Below, one piece after another: positions 7,347-16,202 of a stretch of DNA of 64,000 nucleotides. A program made the position numbers and the translations under genes. Origin of the DNA: Alteribacillus bidgolensis (GTDB lineage: Bacteria; Bacillota; Bacilli; Bacillales; Marinococcaceae); NCBI RefSeq assembly GCF_002886255.1, contig NZ_KZ614149.1, positions 2,170,001 through 2,234,000 on the forward strand. Direction: 5' to 3'. The notes under the pieces were generated by a model, which was not told where the DNA came from, did not search any database, and saw only the letters and a program-made list of their open reading frames with translations. Positions within the stretch are counted from its first letter, which is position 1. Each line of letters starts with the position of its first letter.

Positions 7347-8555
7347 TTATTTTGCTTCAGCTGCCCTTTGTTTTAATGCTCCCGCTTTGTCCGTAGATTC
7401 CCAAGGAAGTTCAATATCTGTGCGGCCGAAATGACCATAAGCAGCTGTCTTTTTATATATCGGCCGGCGTAGATCGAGCATTTTAATAATGCCTGCCGGA
7501 CGCAAATCAAAGTTTTCCCGTACTAATTCCGCGAGTACATCTTCACTGACTTTTCCTGTTTTAAACGTTTCAATCGAGATTGATACTGGTTCAGCAACTC
7601 CTATCGCATAGGCCAGCTGTACTTCACATTTTTCCGCCAGACCAGCTGCCACAATATTCTTCGCTACATAACGAGCTGCATAAGATGCGGAGCGGTCTAC
7701 TTTTGTAGGATCTTTACCGGAAAAAGCGCCTCCGCCATGACGAGCGTACCCGCCATACGTATCAACAATAATTTTCCGTCCAGTTAAACCTGCATCTCCC
7801 TGTGGACCGCCAATAACAAAACGGCCAGTCGGATTAATAAAATACTTCGTTTCATTATCGAGTAGCTTTTCCGGTACAACCGGTTCAATCACATGTTCTT
7901 TCAAATCACGGTCGATTTGTTCTAACGTTACATCTGCATGATGCTGTGTTGAGATCACAATCGTTTCGACCCGTAAAGGCGTTCCATCTTCCCCATATTC
8001 CACTGTCACTTGCGTTTTTCCATCCGGGCGCAAGTAAGGAACGATCTCTTTTTTACGTACTTCTGTAAGTCTTCTAGATAGTTTATGAGACAATGAAATA
8101 GGTAGAGGCATTAACTCTTCTGTTTCATTATCGGCATAACCAAACATTAAACCTTGGTCGCCTGCCCCAATTGCTTCAATCTCTTCCTCCGTCATCTGCC
8201 CTTCTCTGGCTTCAAGAGCCTGATCTACACCTTGGGCAATGTCAGCAGATTGTTCATCAATGGAAGTCAATACGGCGCATGTTTCATAGTCGAAACCATA
8301 TTTTGCACGAGTATAACCTATATTTTTCAATGTATCTCTTGCAATCCTTGGGATGTCGACATAAGTAGAGGTGGTAATTTCCCCAGCTACCAGCACCAAC
8401 CCTGTGTTGACTGTGGTTTCGCAAGCCACACGAGCGTTAGGATCCTTTTCTATAATTTCATCTAAAATAGCATCTGATATTTGGTCGCAAATTTTATCAG
8501 GATGCCCTTCTGTAACTGACTCTGAGGTAAATAATCTCCGTCCTGCAGTTGCCAC
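7347..8555 (-). CDS. metK: S-adenosylmethionine synthetase
   Basis: MetK makes S-adenosylmethionine from methionine and ATP. Family signatures are clear: TSESVTEGHPDKICDQ near the N-terminus, GAGDQGLMFGYA near residue 120, and GGGAFSGKDPTKVDRSA near residue 260. The start is set at GTG 8555, which follows AAAGGAGG by eight bases and gives 402 residues, close to the B. subtilis length. An ATG at 8597 would add 14 residues without similarity and without a ribosome site. It is a single-gene unit behind a SAM-I riboswitch. Confidence 0.96.
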   Translation of the reverse strand: MATAGRRLFTSESVTEGHPDKICDQISDAILDEIIEKDPNARVACETTVNTGLVLVAGEITTSTYVDIPRIARDTLKNIGYTRAKYGFDYETCAVLTSIDEQSADIAQGVDQALEAREGQMTEEEIEAIGAGDQGLMFGYADNETEELMPLPISLSHKLSRRLTEVRKKEIVPYLRPDGKTQVTVEYGEDGTPLRVETIVISTQHHADVTLEQIDRDLKEHVIEPVVPEKLLDNETKYFINPTGRFVIGGPQGDAGLTGRKIIVDTYGGYARHGGGAFSGKDPTKVDRSASYAARYVAKNIVAAGLAEKCEVQLAYAIGVAEPVSISIETFKTGKVSEDVLAELVRENFDLRPAGIIKMLDLRRPIYKKTAAYGHFGRTDIELPWESTDKAGALKQRAAEAK

Positions 8556-8648
8556 GTGTACTGCCTCCTTTACCAAATTTGGTATTACGGCACTCATACC
8601 CTGATACTTCTTATAAGACGAGAAGGAGAAAAATCTTGTTTAAAATAC

Positions 8649-8817
8649 AAAAACCCTTTTCCATGGCGAGGAAAAGGGATAGTAAACGTTCACCTTTTTC
8701 GCCTCTTATCTTCCAAGACGATATCCGTCTTTCCAGGTTAGCACCTTTGCCCCTTATATTACGGGGATGGTTGCCGGGCTTCACAGGGCCTGTCCCTCCG
8801 CCAGCTCGGGATAAGAG
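8649..8817 (-). promoter_or_regulatory. SAM-I (S-box) riboswitch with terminator upstream of metK
   Basis: On the minus strand the aptamer runs from CTCTTATC (8817) to GATAAGAG (8703), which pair as P1. It contains the S-box core GAGGGACAGGCCC and TGAAGCCCGGCAACC. A terminator follows: CCCTTTTCC (8678–8670), loop, GGAAAAGGG (8662–8654), then TTTTT. Binding of SAM should stabilise the aptamer and stop transcription before metK. An apparent 83-codon frame across this leader is not a gene. Confidence 0.96.
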
Positions 8818-8833
8818 TATCCGTTCGCGAAAT

Positions 8834-8862
8834 ATCATAACGCAGTTTACTGCTTCTGTCAA
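8834..8862 (-). promoter_or_regulatory. Promoter of the metK riboswitch transcript
   Basis: TTGACA (8862–8857), 17 bases, TATGAT (8839–8834): a near-consensus housekeeping promoter positioned about 16 bases before the riboswitch P1 helix. It overlaps the stop codon of the upstream DCC-family gene by a few bases. Confidence 0.85.
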
Positions 8863-8867
8863 ATAAA

Positions 8868-9269
8868 TTACCTTTGTATTTTACAAGCTCCTGAAGCACA
8901 ATCCCCTCCTAACAGCTGGTGGCGGCGCTTTGCTATTTGTTTATAAATAACCTTGCCTGCTCGGTCTGCACCAGGCAAATAGAAGAGAAAAGCGAATCTC
9001 TTTCCCGCAGGAAACAGCTGAAAGATTCGTTTTACCGCTGCAAATCCTGTGTATAAATAGGTATCTTCTTCAAGAAGGTGCATCTCCTGCTTCATTCTAT
9101 CTTCCTTTAAAAACGAATATTCCTCAAATATAGAAGGATCCTCTATGGAACGCCAGGTTAACAATTTATGTTTATCCCATTTTTCTATCTCTTGTTTCGT
9201 TTTTTGGCACAAAGTGCATGTTCCATCATAAAAAACAACAAAAGACTTGTTTGTGTTTGTGATTGTCAC
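8868..9269 (-). CDS. DCC-family thiol-disulfide oxidoreductase-like protein (DUF393)
   Basis: The 133-residue protein begins with VVFYDGTCTLCQKTK, the DxxCxxC signature of the DCC/DUF393 family (B. subtilis YuxK type), which has a thioredoxin-like fold. Substrate and partner are unknown. The start is a GTG preceded by AAAGGAG at good spacing. It is separate from metK, whose promoter lies immediately downstream. Confidence 0.78.
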   Translation of the reverse strand: MTITNTNKSFVVFYDGTCTLCQKTKQEIEKWDKHKLLTWRSIEDPSIFEEYSFLKEDRMKQEMHLLEEDTYLYTGFAAVKRIFQLFPAGKRFAFLFYLPGADRAGKVIYKQIAKRRHQLLGGDCASGACKIQR

Positions 9270-9384
9270 TGGATCATCTCCTTTACGTTAGTCTCATTTT
9301 AACATTATAAAATTTCTATCATCTATCAATTATAATAAATACGGACCAACAAACATTTTGTATAAATCTTTTAACAAAAATCAC

Positions 9385-9426
9385 GAATTAGTATAGACTA
9401 AATAAATAAATGTGTTATACTAATTC
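9385..9426 (+). promoter_or_regulatory. pckA promoter region with inverted repeat and CcpN-like box
   Basis: GAATTAGTATA (9385–9395) and TATACTAATTC (9416–9426) form a perfect 11-base inverted repeat. TGTGTTATACT (9411–9421) fits the CcpN operator consensus TRTGHYATAYW exactly, and it overlaps an extended −10 (TG-T-TATACT). An ATAGAC at 9393–9398 sits 17 bases upstream as −35. CcpN represses gluconeogenic genes including pckA in B. subtilis, so control here is expected by analogy. Confidence 0.6.
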
Positions 9427-9475
9427 ATAATTAAAATGATAATTATTTATTAATCAGAGAAAGGGTTTTGCCGCC

Positions 9476-11080
9476 ATGACGACGATTAATTTTTCAAACG
9501 AGTTAAACGAGCTTCTTCATGGAGGAAATGTTCTTAACGATTTACCAGTATCTAGATTAATTGAAAAGTCCCTGCAGCGTAATGAGGGTGTATTGACTTC
9601 TAGCGGGGCTTTAAGCGTAGAAACTGGAAAATATACGGGGCGGTCTCCTAAAGATAAATATATAGTTGACGAACAATCTGTTACGAATTTAATTGATTGG
9701 GGTCCTGTAAATCAGCCGATTAGTAAAGAAATTTTTTCCTCCCTTTATAAAAAAGTAATCGAGCATCTTAAAAAGAACAATGAATTGTTTGTAACCCGCG
9801 GATTTGCCGGAGCAGATCCAGCGTACAGTCTGCCCATACAAGTTATTAATGAGTATGCTTGGCATAATATTTTCGCAAGACAATTATTCATCCGGCCTGA
9901 ACAAGAAGAATTAGAAACTCATGATGCTGACTTTACAGTCATTGCTGCTCCAAATTTTAAAGCAGACCCTGCTGAAGACGGAACAAAATCAGAAACGTTT
10001 ATCATTGTTTCTTTTGAAGAACGAGTCGTTTTGATTGGCGGTACGGAATACGCAGGAGAGATGAAAAAGTCTATTTTTTCAGTAATGAATTTTCTGCTTC
10101 CTGAACGGGATGTTCTCCCTATGCACTGCTCAGCAAACGTAGGTACAGAAGGTGATACAGCCCTCTTTTTCGGATTGTCCGGTACAGGGAAAACCACTTT
10201 GTCTGCAGATCCTAATCGTAATCTAATTGGTGATGATGAACACGGCTGGTCTAATAACGGGGTATTTAATATTGAAGGCGGCTGCTATGCAAAGTGTGTA
10301 AACTTATCTCAGAAAAAAGAACCCCAAATTTGGAACGCTATCCGGTTTGGATCTGTTTTAGAAAATGTATATGTTAATGAAACGACTGGTCATCCAGATT
10401 ATGACAACACCGACTTAACAGAAAATACAAGAGCGGCTTATCCAATAGAAAACATTCCGAATACGGTGAAGCCTAGCATGGCCGGTCATCCGTCTGCTAT
10501 CATCTTTTTAACAGCGGATGCATTTGGAGTACTTCCTCCTATCAGCAAATTAACAAAAGAACAAGCAATGTACCATTTTTTAAGCGGATACACAAGTAAA
10601 CTAGCTGGTACAGAGAGAGGCATCACTCAGCCTGAAGCTACGTTCTCTACTTGCTTTGGTTCTCCGTTTCTGCCGCTTGAAGCATCCCGGTACGCAGAAA
10701 TGCTTGGAGAGAAGATTCTTCAACATGATGTGAATGTATTTCTCGTTAATACAGGCTGGTCAGGCGGCCCTTACGGAATTGGTAAACGAATGAATCTGCC
10801 GTATACTAGAGCAATGATTCAAGCTGCACTGCTTGGAGAGTTAGACGGAGTGGAAACAACAGAGGATCCTATTTTTGGTGTTCATATTCCTCTACACTGC
10901 CCAGGAGTTCCAGACGAAGTACTTCAGCCAAAACAAACATGGGAAGATAAAGAGGCTTACCAGCAAAAAGCGAAAGAGTTAGCAGCTAAATTCCAACAAA
11001 ACTTTCAAAAATTTAAGGAAGCACCAGAGCATATCAAAAAAGCCGGCCCTCGAATTCTTACACCAGAAACCGCTGAATGA
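9476..11080 (+). CDS. pckA: Phosphoenolpyruvate carboxykinase (ATP)
   Basis: PckA turns oxaloacetate plus ATP into phosphoenolpyruvate, the first committed step of gluconeogenesis. The 534-residue product carries the kinase-1a P-loop GLSGTGKTT near residue 235 and the kinase-2/metal site LIGDDEHGW shortly after, plus TGRSPKDKY near residue 54. The ATG follows AAAGGG at about ten bases. It is a single gene with its own promoter and terminator, in the metK–pckA–ytmA order known from B. subtilis. Confidence 0.97.
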   Translation: MTTINFSNELNELLHGGNVLNDLPVSRLIEKSLQRNEGVLTSSGALSVETGKYTGRSPKDKYIVDEQSVTNLIDWGPVNQPISKEIFSSLYKKVIEHLKKNNELFVTRGFAGADPAYSLPIQVINEYAWHNIFARQLFIRPEQEELETHDADFTVIAAPNFKADPAEDGTKSETFIIVSFEERVVLIGGTEYAGEMKKSIFSVMNFLLPERDVLPMHCSANVGTEGDTALFFGLSGTGKTTLSADPNRNLIGDDEHGWSNNGVFNIEGGCYAKCVNLSQKKEPQIWNAIRFGSVLENVYVNETTGHPDYDNTDLTENTRAAYPIENIPNTVKPSMAGHPSAIIFLTADAFGVLPPISKLTKEQAMYHFLSGYTSKLAGTERGITQPEATFSTCFGSPFLPLEASRYAEMLGEKILQHDVNVFLVNTGWSGGPYGIGKRMNLPYTRAMIQAALLGELDGVETTEDPIFGVHIPLHCPGVPDEVLQPKQTWEDKEAYQQKAKELAAKFQQNFQKFKEAPEHIKKAGPRILTPETAE

Positions 11081-11125
11081 TATTTTAGAAACACTCGACC
11101 CTTATAGAGAATGCTATAACGATGA

Positions 11126-11160
11126 AAAGGTGTCCCCACATATTTAGGGGCACCTTTTTT
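11126..11160 (+). terminator. Terminator of pckA
   Basis: AAAGGTGTCCCC pairs with GGGGCACCTTT around a short AT loop and runs into T6. Confidence 0.92.
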
Positions 11161-11185
11161 ATTGGCCAGAGATACGGTGGACTTC

Positions 11186-11953
11186 TTATGCGTTATTATG
11201 TCTCTTTATCCATTGTATCATTTCAGAGATAGCATGCTGCCTGGCTGATGAACTGAAATGGTGGGGCATGCCAGGATAAATATGCTTTTCTACGGGTTTT
11301 TTTGAGCCTTTCAAATAAGTCTCCAAAAGGCGGGCATGTTTAACAGAGACGTGCTTGTCTTCTTTTCCATGAATAATAAAGACAGGGGCTTTTATGTGGT
11401 GAATCTGGGTTAAGGGAGTACGCCGCTCATATTCACGCGGATGTGTTACCGGATCTCCTCCTGTAACTCGTTTTAACATTCTTCTTAAATCTGGTCTTTC
11501 GTTATACGTTAAAGTCATATCCGAAACTCCGCTCCAGCAGACGATAGACGATGCCTTTCTAACCATACCTGTAAACAACGCCATGACGGCTCCTCGTGAA
11601 AAACCAATTATATGCAGCGGCTCTCCTTTTGTTTCCTTTAGCTTTGCAAGTTCGTCGAAACCGTTAAATGCATCTTCACGATCATGACCGCAAAAATCTT
11701 CTTTCCCTTCTCCTCCTTCATTTCCGCGGTAATAAGGAGCCAAAACGACATATCCATGTTGCGCTAATTCGGCCACCCACTCTTTTTTCACCATTCCTAC
11801 TTGCTTTAATCCTCCCCGCAAGTATAAGATCCCTGGATAAGTTCGGTCTTTGTCCGGAATTCCCAAACACCCTTTTACGAAATAATTTCCACTTTTATAC
11901 GTTACTTCAAAAAGACTGATATTGTTGATTTGACTCTGTTTCTTTATTTCCAT
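11186..11953 (-). CDS. ytmA: YtmA-like alpha/beta hydrolase (prolyl-oligopeptidase/esterase type)
   Basis: The 255-residue protein has the nucleophile elbow GFSRG, an Asp-containing HGKEDKHVSV segment and a late MPHHF histidine, so the Ser-Asp-His triad of an S9-type alpha/beta hydrolase looks complete. The natural substrate is unknown. Start chosen at ATG 11953 after AAAGGAG; an upstream ATG at 12022 would add 23 residues that overlap the divergent ytlA leader. Position next to ytlACD matches B. subtilis ytmA. Confidence 0.82.
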   Translation of the reverse strand: MEIKKQSQINNISLFEVTYKSGNYFVKGCLGIPDKDRTYPGILYLRGGLKQVGMVKKEWVAELAQHGYVVLAPYYRGNEGGEGKEDFCGHDREDAFNGFDELAKLKETKGEPLHIIGFSRGAVMALFTGMVRKASSIVCWSGVSDMTLTYNERPDLRRMLKRVTGGDPVTHPREYERRTPLTQIHHIKAPVFIIHGKEDKHVSVKHARLLETYLKGSKKPVEKHIYPGMPHHFSSSARQHAISEMIQWIKRHNNA

Positions 11954-12040
11954 CGTACTTTTCTCCTTTTTTCTAGGAACGGGATACCTGCCCTGTTCAT
12001 AAACTATAAAATCAGCCGCCACGTTAGGAGGAATATTATT

Positions 12041-13042
12041 ATGAAGATGAAAGTGCTATCCGCGCTGTTGTGTTTCTTTATATTTATAGGACCATTAACG
12101 GCTTGCAGTTTTCAACAGGAGGATTCAGAAACAATTCGTCTTGCTGAAGTAACTCGCTCTATTTTCTACGCTCCGTTATACGTTGCCATGGAAGAAGGCT
12201 TTTTTGAAGAAGAAAACCTTAACATAGAGCTTACCACTACTTGGGGAGGGGACAAAACGATGACTTCTTTGTTATCTGATGGCAGTGATGTCGCCCTCGT
12301 AGGGGCCGAGACATCGATATACGTAAATTCGCAAGAGCCAGCTGAACCTATTATTAATTTTGCCATGCTCACACAAAGTGATGGAACCTTTTTAATGGCA
12401 AGAAACGAAACCGCTGAAACGTTTGATTGGGAAAATTTAAAAGGCAGCACATTTCTCGGGCAGCGTAAAGGCGGGATGCCTCAAATGGCAGGAGAATTCG
12501 TTTTAAAAAAGAATAACATTGACCCGCACCGTGACCTGGACCTTATTCAAAATATAGATTTCGCCAACATTGCTAACGCATATGCATCTGGAACTGGAGA
12601 TTATGTACAATTGTTCGAACCACAAGCAACCATGTTTGAACAAAAAGGACTCGGCCACATTGTTGCTTCTTTCGGTGAAGAATCTGGTGCCGTTCCTTAT
12701 ACCGTATTTATGGCAAAGGAAGGGTATTTAGAGGAAAAAGGGGATACGCTAGAGAGCTTCACGCGTGCAATATATAAAGCACAGCAGTGGATTTATGAGT
12801 CTTCTCCAGAAGAAATAGCAGCCGCATTAACACCTTATTTTGATGACACATCAGAAGAAATTATTGCTGATTCAGCTGTTCGTTACCGCGACCAAGAATC
12901 TTATGCAACATCCCCTGTCTTAACAGAAGAAGCTTGGGATAACCTTCAAGATATCATGGAAGAGGCAGGTGAACTGCCTGAACGCTCTGATTATGAGAAG
13001 TTTGTTGATAACCAATGGGCTGAAAAAGTAATGAATGAGTAA
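12041..13042 (+). CDS. ytlA: ABC transporter substrate-binding lipoprotein YtlA
   Basis: The 333-residue protein has a lipoprotein signal peptide with the lipobox LTAC, cysteine at residue 22. A NitT/TauT/SsuA-type binding fold follows (IRLAEVTRSIFYAPLYVAMEEGFFEEE is the usual start of the mature domain). It should capture a small substrate outside the cell for YtlCD; aliphatic sulfonates, taurine or a thiamine precursor are possible, and sequence alone does not decide. ATG 12041 follows AGGAGG by nine bases. First gene of the ytlACD operon. Confidence 0.85.
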   Translation: MKMKVLSALLCFFIFIGPLTACSFQQEDSETIRLAEVTRSIFYAPLYVAMEEGFFEEENLNIELTTTWGGDKTMTSLLSDGSDVALVGAETSIYVNSQEPAEPIINFAMLTQSDGTFLMARNETAETFDWENLKGSTFLGQRKGGMPQMAGEFVLKKNNIDPHRDLDLIQNIDFANIANAYASGTGDYVQLFEPQATMFEQKGLGHIVASFGEESGAVPYTVFMAKEGYLEEKGDTLESFTRAIYKAQQWIYESSPEEIAAALTPYFDDTSEEIIADSAVRYRDQESYATSPVLTEEAWDNLQDIMEEAGELPERSDYEKFVDNQWAEKVMNE

Positions 13043-13059
13043 AAAAGGAGCGTTTCCTT

Positions 13060-13812
13060 GTGCTTTCTTTAACAGATGTTGATAAAGTTTATCTAACAGA
13101 ACATGAAGCTGTGCAAGCTGTTTCATCTATTAATCTTACAGTAGTAAATGGTGAATTTGTTTCTTTCATTGGACCAAGCGGCTGTGGAAAAACGACAGTA
13201 CTTTCGATGATTGCCGGATTGTTTAAACCTACATCCGGCAAGATTTTAATGGATAATAAAGAAATCACTGGCCCTACAGAAAAAACTGGTTATATGCTCC
13301 AGGAAGACTATTTATTCCCATGGCTGACGATACAAAAAAACATTGAACTCGGACTTATTATTACTAATTTATATAATGAGCAGACAAAAAAAGATGCAAT
13401 GACCCTTTTAAGCGATTTGGGGCTGGCTGATAAAGCCAATGCTTTTCCATCGGAACTTTCTGGGGGAATGAGACAACGTGCAGCACTTGTACGCATGCTC
13501 GCACCTAAACCCTCTCTGCTTTTATTAGACGAACCCTTTTCTGCTCTAGATTATCAAACCAAACTAAAGCTCGAAGATTTAGTTTTTTCCACCTTAAAAC
13601 AACAAAATAAAACAGCCATTTTAGTCACACATGACCTTAGTGAAGCAATAGCGATGTCCGATCGGATTTTTCTGTTTAGCAGCCGGCCTGGTACAATTTA
13701 TCGCGTCTTCGATGTTCCTGCTGAATTTAAAGATAAGCTGCCATTAGAAGTCAGAAACGATCCGAATTTTCATCTATTCTTCCAAACAGTATGGAAGGAG
13801 CTTGAGAGTTGA
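13060..13812 (+). CDS. ytlC: ABC transporter ATP-binding protein YtlC
   Basis: The 250-residue ATPase has Walker A GPSGCGKTT (near residue 43), Q-loop LQEDYLFPW, signature LSGGMRQR, Walker B LLLLDEPFSALD and the H-loop LVTHD. The LFPW Q-loop is typical of the nitrate/sulfonate/taurine importer ATPases. It starts at GTG, nine bases after AAAAAAGGAG. It lies 17 bases after ytlA and its stop overlaps the ytlD start. Confidence 0.92.
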   Translation: MLSLTDVDKVYLTEHEAVQAVSSINLTVVNGEFVSFIGPSGCGKTTVLSMIAGLFKPTSGKILMDNKEITGPTEKTGYMLQEDYLFPWLTIQKNIELGLIITNLYNEQTKKDAMTLLSDLGLADKANAFPSELSGGMRQRAALVRMLAPKPSLLLLDEPFSALDYQTKLKLEDLVFSTLKQQNKTAILVTHDLSEAIAMSDRIFLFSSRPGTIYRVFDVPAEFKDKLPLEVRNDPNFHLFFQTVWKELES

Positions 13813-14618
13813 AAACCAAAATTCAAACACTTCATAGCCAGTACCTGCAAGAAAAAAGGAAAAACAAACGGCGGGTAATCAGCTGCCAGTTGATTGTCTT
13901 GGGACTGCTCTTTCTCAGCTGGGAATTTTTCAGCAGAATCCAATGGCTGGACCCACTTATTTTCAGTATGCCTTCGAAGGTTTGGAATTTAATGGCTGCT
14001 AAAATAGCTGACGGTACGTTGTTTACTCATGCTTCGGTTACGCTTTCTGAAACGATTATAGGCTTTATATTAGGTACAGCCGGAGGTACATTGATTGCAG
14101 CTGTTCTTTGGTGGTCCCCTTTTCTGTCTAAGGTTTTAGATCCTTACCTGGTTGTATTAAATTCCATGCCAAAAGTAGCTCTTGGTCCCATTATCATAGT
14201 TGCTTTTGGACCTGGGATGACTTCTATTATTGCAATGGGGGCACTGCTATCTATCGTTATCACTACACTTGTTGTGTACAATGCATTTCGTCAGGTAGAC
14301 GAAAATTATAAAAAGGTGCTGCTTACATTTGGCGCTAGCAAAAGACAGCTCTTTCATTATGCTATTTTACCTGCTTGTTATCCAACTATCATATCCACTT
14401 TAAAAGTAAACGTAGGGCTTGCGTGGGTAGGAGTTATTGTAGGAGAATTTCTCGTGGCAAAACAGGGGCTTGGATATTTGATCATTTACGGATTTCAAGT
14501 CTTTCAATTTCAGCAAGTCATGATGAGTTTAATTGTTATTGCCATTTTAGCAACAGTGATGTATAAAATGATTGAATCGTTGGAAACGATTCTTATGAAA
14601 CGAATCAGTAAATATTAA
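13809..14618 (+). CDS. ytlD: ABC transporter permease YtlD
   Basis: The 269-residue permease has about six predicted membrane spans and the EAA loop (YKKVLLTFGASKRQLFHYAILPACYPTI) that docks the ATPase. It belongs to the SsuC/TauC family. The likely start is TTG 13809, eight bases after AAGGAG, overlapping the TGA of ytlC (TTGA). Third and last gene of the operon, followed by a hairpin. Confidence 0.9.
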   Translation: MKTKIQTLHSQYLQEKRKNKRRVISCQLIVLGLLFLSWEFFSRIQWLDPLIFSMPSKVWNLMAAKIADGTLFTHASVTLSETIIGFILGTAGGTLIAAVLWWSPFLSKVLDPYLVVLNSMPKVALGPIIIVAFGPGMTSIIAMGALLSIVITTLVVYNAFRQVDENYKKVLLTFGASKRQLFHYAILPACYPTIISTLKVNVGLAWVGVIVGEFLVAKQGLGYLIIYGFQVFQFQQVMMSLIVIAILATVMYKMIESLETILMKRISKY

Positions 14619-14628
14619 CAATCATATG

Positions 14629-14657
14629 AACCCTCGCACCTTCTTTTTGCGAGGGTT
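14629..14657 (+). terminator. Hairpin after ytlD
   Basis: AACCCTCGCA (14629–14638) pairs perfectly with TGCGAGGGTT (14648–14657). The loop is T-rich but there is no strong T run after the stem, so efficiency is uncertain. It abuts the stop of the convergent ytkD. Confidence 0.65.
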
Positions 14658-15144
14658 AACTGTTTGTGACAAAACCTTCTTCCTCCAAGTACATCATCGT
14701 ACGCGGCAGTACTTCGTCTTTCATAATAAAGCTATAATCTGTATTGCTTTTAAAATCTTTTGGTAAGGTTTGCAAAACAACAGGTCCTTTTGTTTCCATA
14801 TAATTCGCTTTTTTTTTGATTTCTTTTATTTCGGCATAATATATATTTTTTATCACAGTTTCTGCTTTTCCGTGCACCTTATATTGACCGACTTGATACA
14901 ACCGCGCAACCTTCCCTCCTGTCTCTTCCCAAACCTCTCTTATAGCTGCTCTATCTGCCATTTCTCCGGGTTCTACTTTCCCGCCCGGAAATTCTATACC
15001 ACGGCGCGGGTGAAGCGTAAGAAGCCATTGATTCTGATAGCGGCATACCACCCAAACATGTCCTGGCGTTTCAGAAAAAGGATCTTTTTCAAAAGCAAGT
15101 TGAACTTCATTATGGTAATAATCGAGAAAGGTAAATTTCTTCAT
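14656..15144 (-). CDS. ytkD: Nudix hydrolase YtkD
   Basis: The 162-residue protein carries a Nudix box (GGKVEPGEMADRAAIREVWEETGG, split here as GGKVEPGE … REVWEETGG near residue 53), which binds Mg2+ for pyrophosphohydrolysis. B. subtilis YtkD removes 8-oxo-dGTP and related nucleotides and has been linked to RNA 5' pyrophosphate removal. Gene order beside ytlD matches B. subtilis. Length fits (158 in B. subtilis). Confidence 0.88.
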   Translation of the reverse strand: MKKFTFLDYYHNEVQLAFEKDPFSETPGHVWVVCRYQNQWLLTLHPRRGIEFPGGKVEPGEMADRAAIREVWEETGGKVARLYQVGQYKVHGKAETVIKNIYYAEIKEIKKKANYMETKGPVVLQTLPKDFKSNTDYSFIMKDEVLPRTMMYLEEEGFVTNS

Positions 15145-15275
15145 TACTAATCGTCCTCGTTTTCTTAGAATAACCGTATCATTTTCTACTGTATTGTTTC
15201 TTCCCGTTTCACCCGTTATTCAACCTTTTCTTGAAATGAGGATGTTAAAACGTTTAAATGATGAATAATCCAATA

Positions 15276-15737
15276 TTATTTCATGTCTTTATAGATATTT
15301 TCTGCCAATTTTTTGGACCATGCCACTTGATCTCCTTTTCGATATATAAACTCATTCAGGAGCTCATCGCCTGAATAATCATCTTGTATAAGCCCGTCTA
15401 ATATCAAATTGGAGACATCATCTTTGCCGGCAGCCATTTTAGCATCTATCATTAAACTATATGTGTCACTCAATTCTATAAAATCGCGTATTTCCCCGGT
15501 CATAAGTGCCGGATCATTATTGGATTCTGTTATTACTACTTCAAAAACTAGTGTTTTATTCCTTATTTGCTCGAGAAATTTTTTTTGATCAGTCGGAATG
15601 ACTGCTTCTATTAACCAGGTACTTTGGCTTTCTTCACGGTTGATGATAAGCCCTTCTTGTACCGGTACAGGTCGGTGAACTACTTTTTCGTTTTCAAAAA
15701 GCAGTACTTGCAGCGATACTAATTGGAATGTCTTCAT
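15276..15737 (-). CDS. YwpF-like protein of unknown function
   Basis: This 153-residue soluble protein starts MKTFQLVSLQVLLFENEK and continues with an all-beta/alpha pattern resembling the YwpF-like family of bacilli. No catalytic motif, signal peptide or membrane span is visible. A GAGGGAAGAT-like ribosome site lies upstream. It follows a small gene at 15859–16023 in the same direction, from which a terminator separates it. Family call is by recollection only. Confidence 0.55.
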   Translation of the reverse strand: MKTFQLVSLQVLLFENEKVVHRPVPVQEGLIINREESQSTWLIEAVIPTDQKKFLEQIRNKTLVFEVVITESNNDPALMTGEIRDFIELSDTYSLMIDAKMAAGKDDVSNLILDGLIQDDYSGDELLNEFIYRKGDQVAWSKKLAENIYKDMK

Positions 15738-15772
15738 TATCTTCCCTCTTTTGTTATCATTCTTCTTAACAG

Positions 15773-15812
15773 GAAAGGCTGTCCCAAAGAAAACTCTTTT
15801 GTGACAGCCTTT
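15773..15812 (-). terminator. Terminator after the small gene at 15859
   Basis: On the minus strand AAAGGCTGTCACAAAAG pairs with CTTTGGGACAGCCTTT with one mismatch. The stem also reads well on the plus strand (ends in TTTTG). GGCTGTCCCA also forms the ends of the repeat element at 43629–43894. Confidence 0.75.
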
Positions 15813-15858
15813 TGACCTTAGTACATTTTCCTATATTAATGGACCAAAAACCAAGTTT

Positions 15859-16023
15859 TTACCGTTCTGCCTCTAATACAGCTCTGTTACCTGCCAGCCC
15901 TTCCATTTCTTCGCAGTGCCTTTCAGCCATCCATTCAATAAACAATGTTTCCTCCATCGTTAACGAGCGGCCAAGCTTACTTTCGCATTCTTCACGAAGG
16001 TCTTCCGTGTAACATCTTTGCAT
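15859..16023 (-). CDS. Small acidic protein, 54 residues, unknown function
   Basis: The reading frame begins MQRCYTEDLREECESKLGRS and ends in LEAERx with a TAA. AAAGGAGCCC lies eight bases before the ATG, and a terminator follows 50 bases after the stop, so it looks like an independent gene. It is helical and acidic with two cysteines in the first third and a third one later, without membrane spans. I do not recognise the family. It was missed by simple length filters. Confidence 0.6.
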   Translation of the reverse strand: MQRCYTEDLREECESKLGRSLTMEETLFIEWMAERHCEEMEGLAGNRAVLEAER

Positions 16024-16202
16024 TATAAACAGGGCTCCTTTTTGTACGTACAGAATGTTTAGTTTTTACGAATATACCATTTTACTTACCGCGGCATGTC
16101 GTCTTCCAATTGGCTGCAAAACCCATAAACACTTGTACCATACTATTGATTTCTATTCGATATCCCTGCTAAAATTCCTTCTTTTTATTAAGAAATCCGT
16201 AC

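Noticed and set aside
8611..8862. 83-codon minus-strand reading frame upstream of metK
   Set aside because: It is entirely the SAM-I riboswitch and its terminator; there is no ribosome site.
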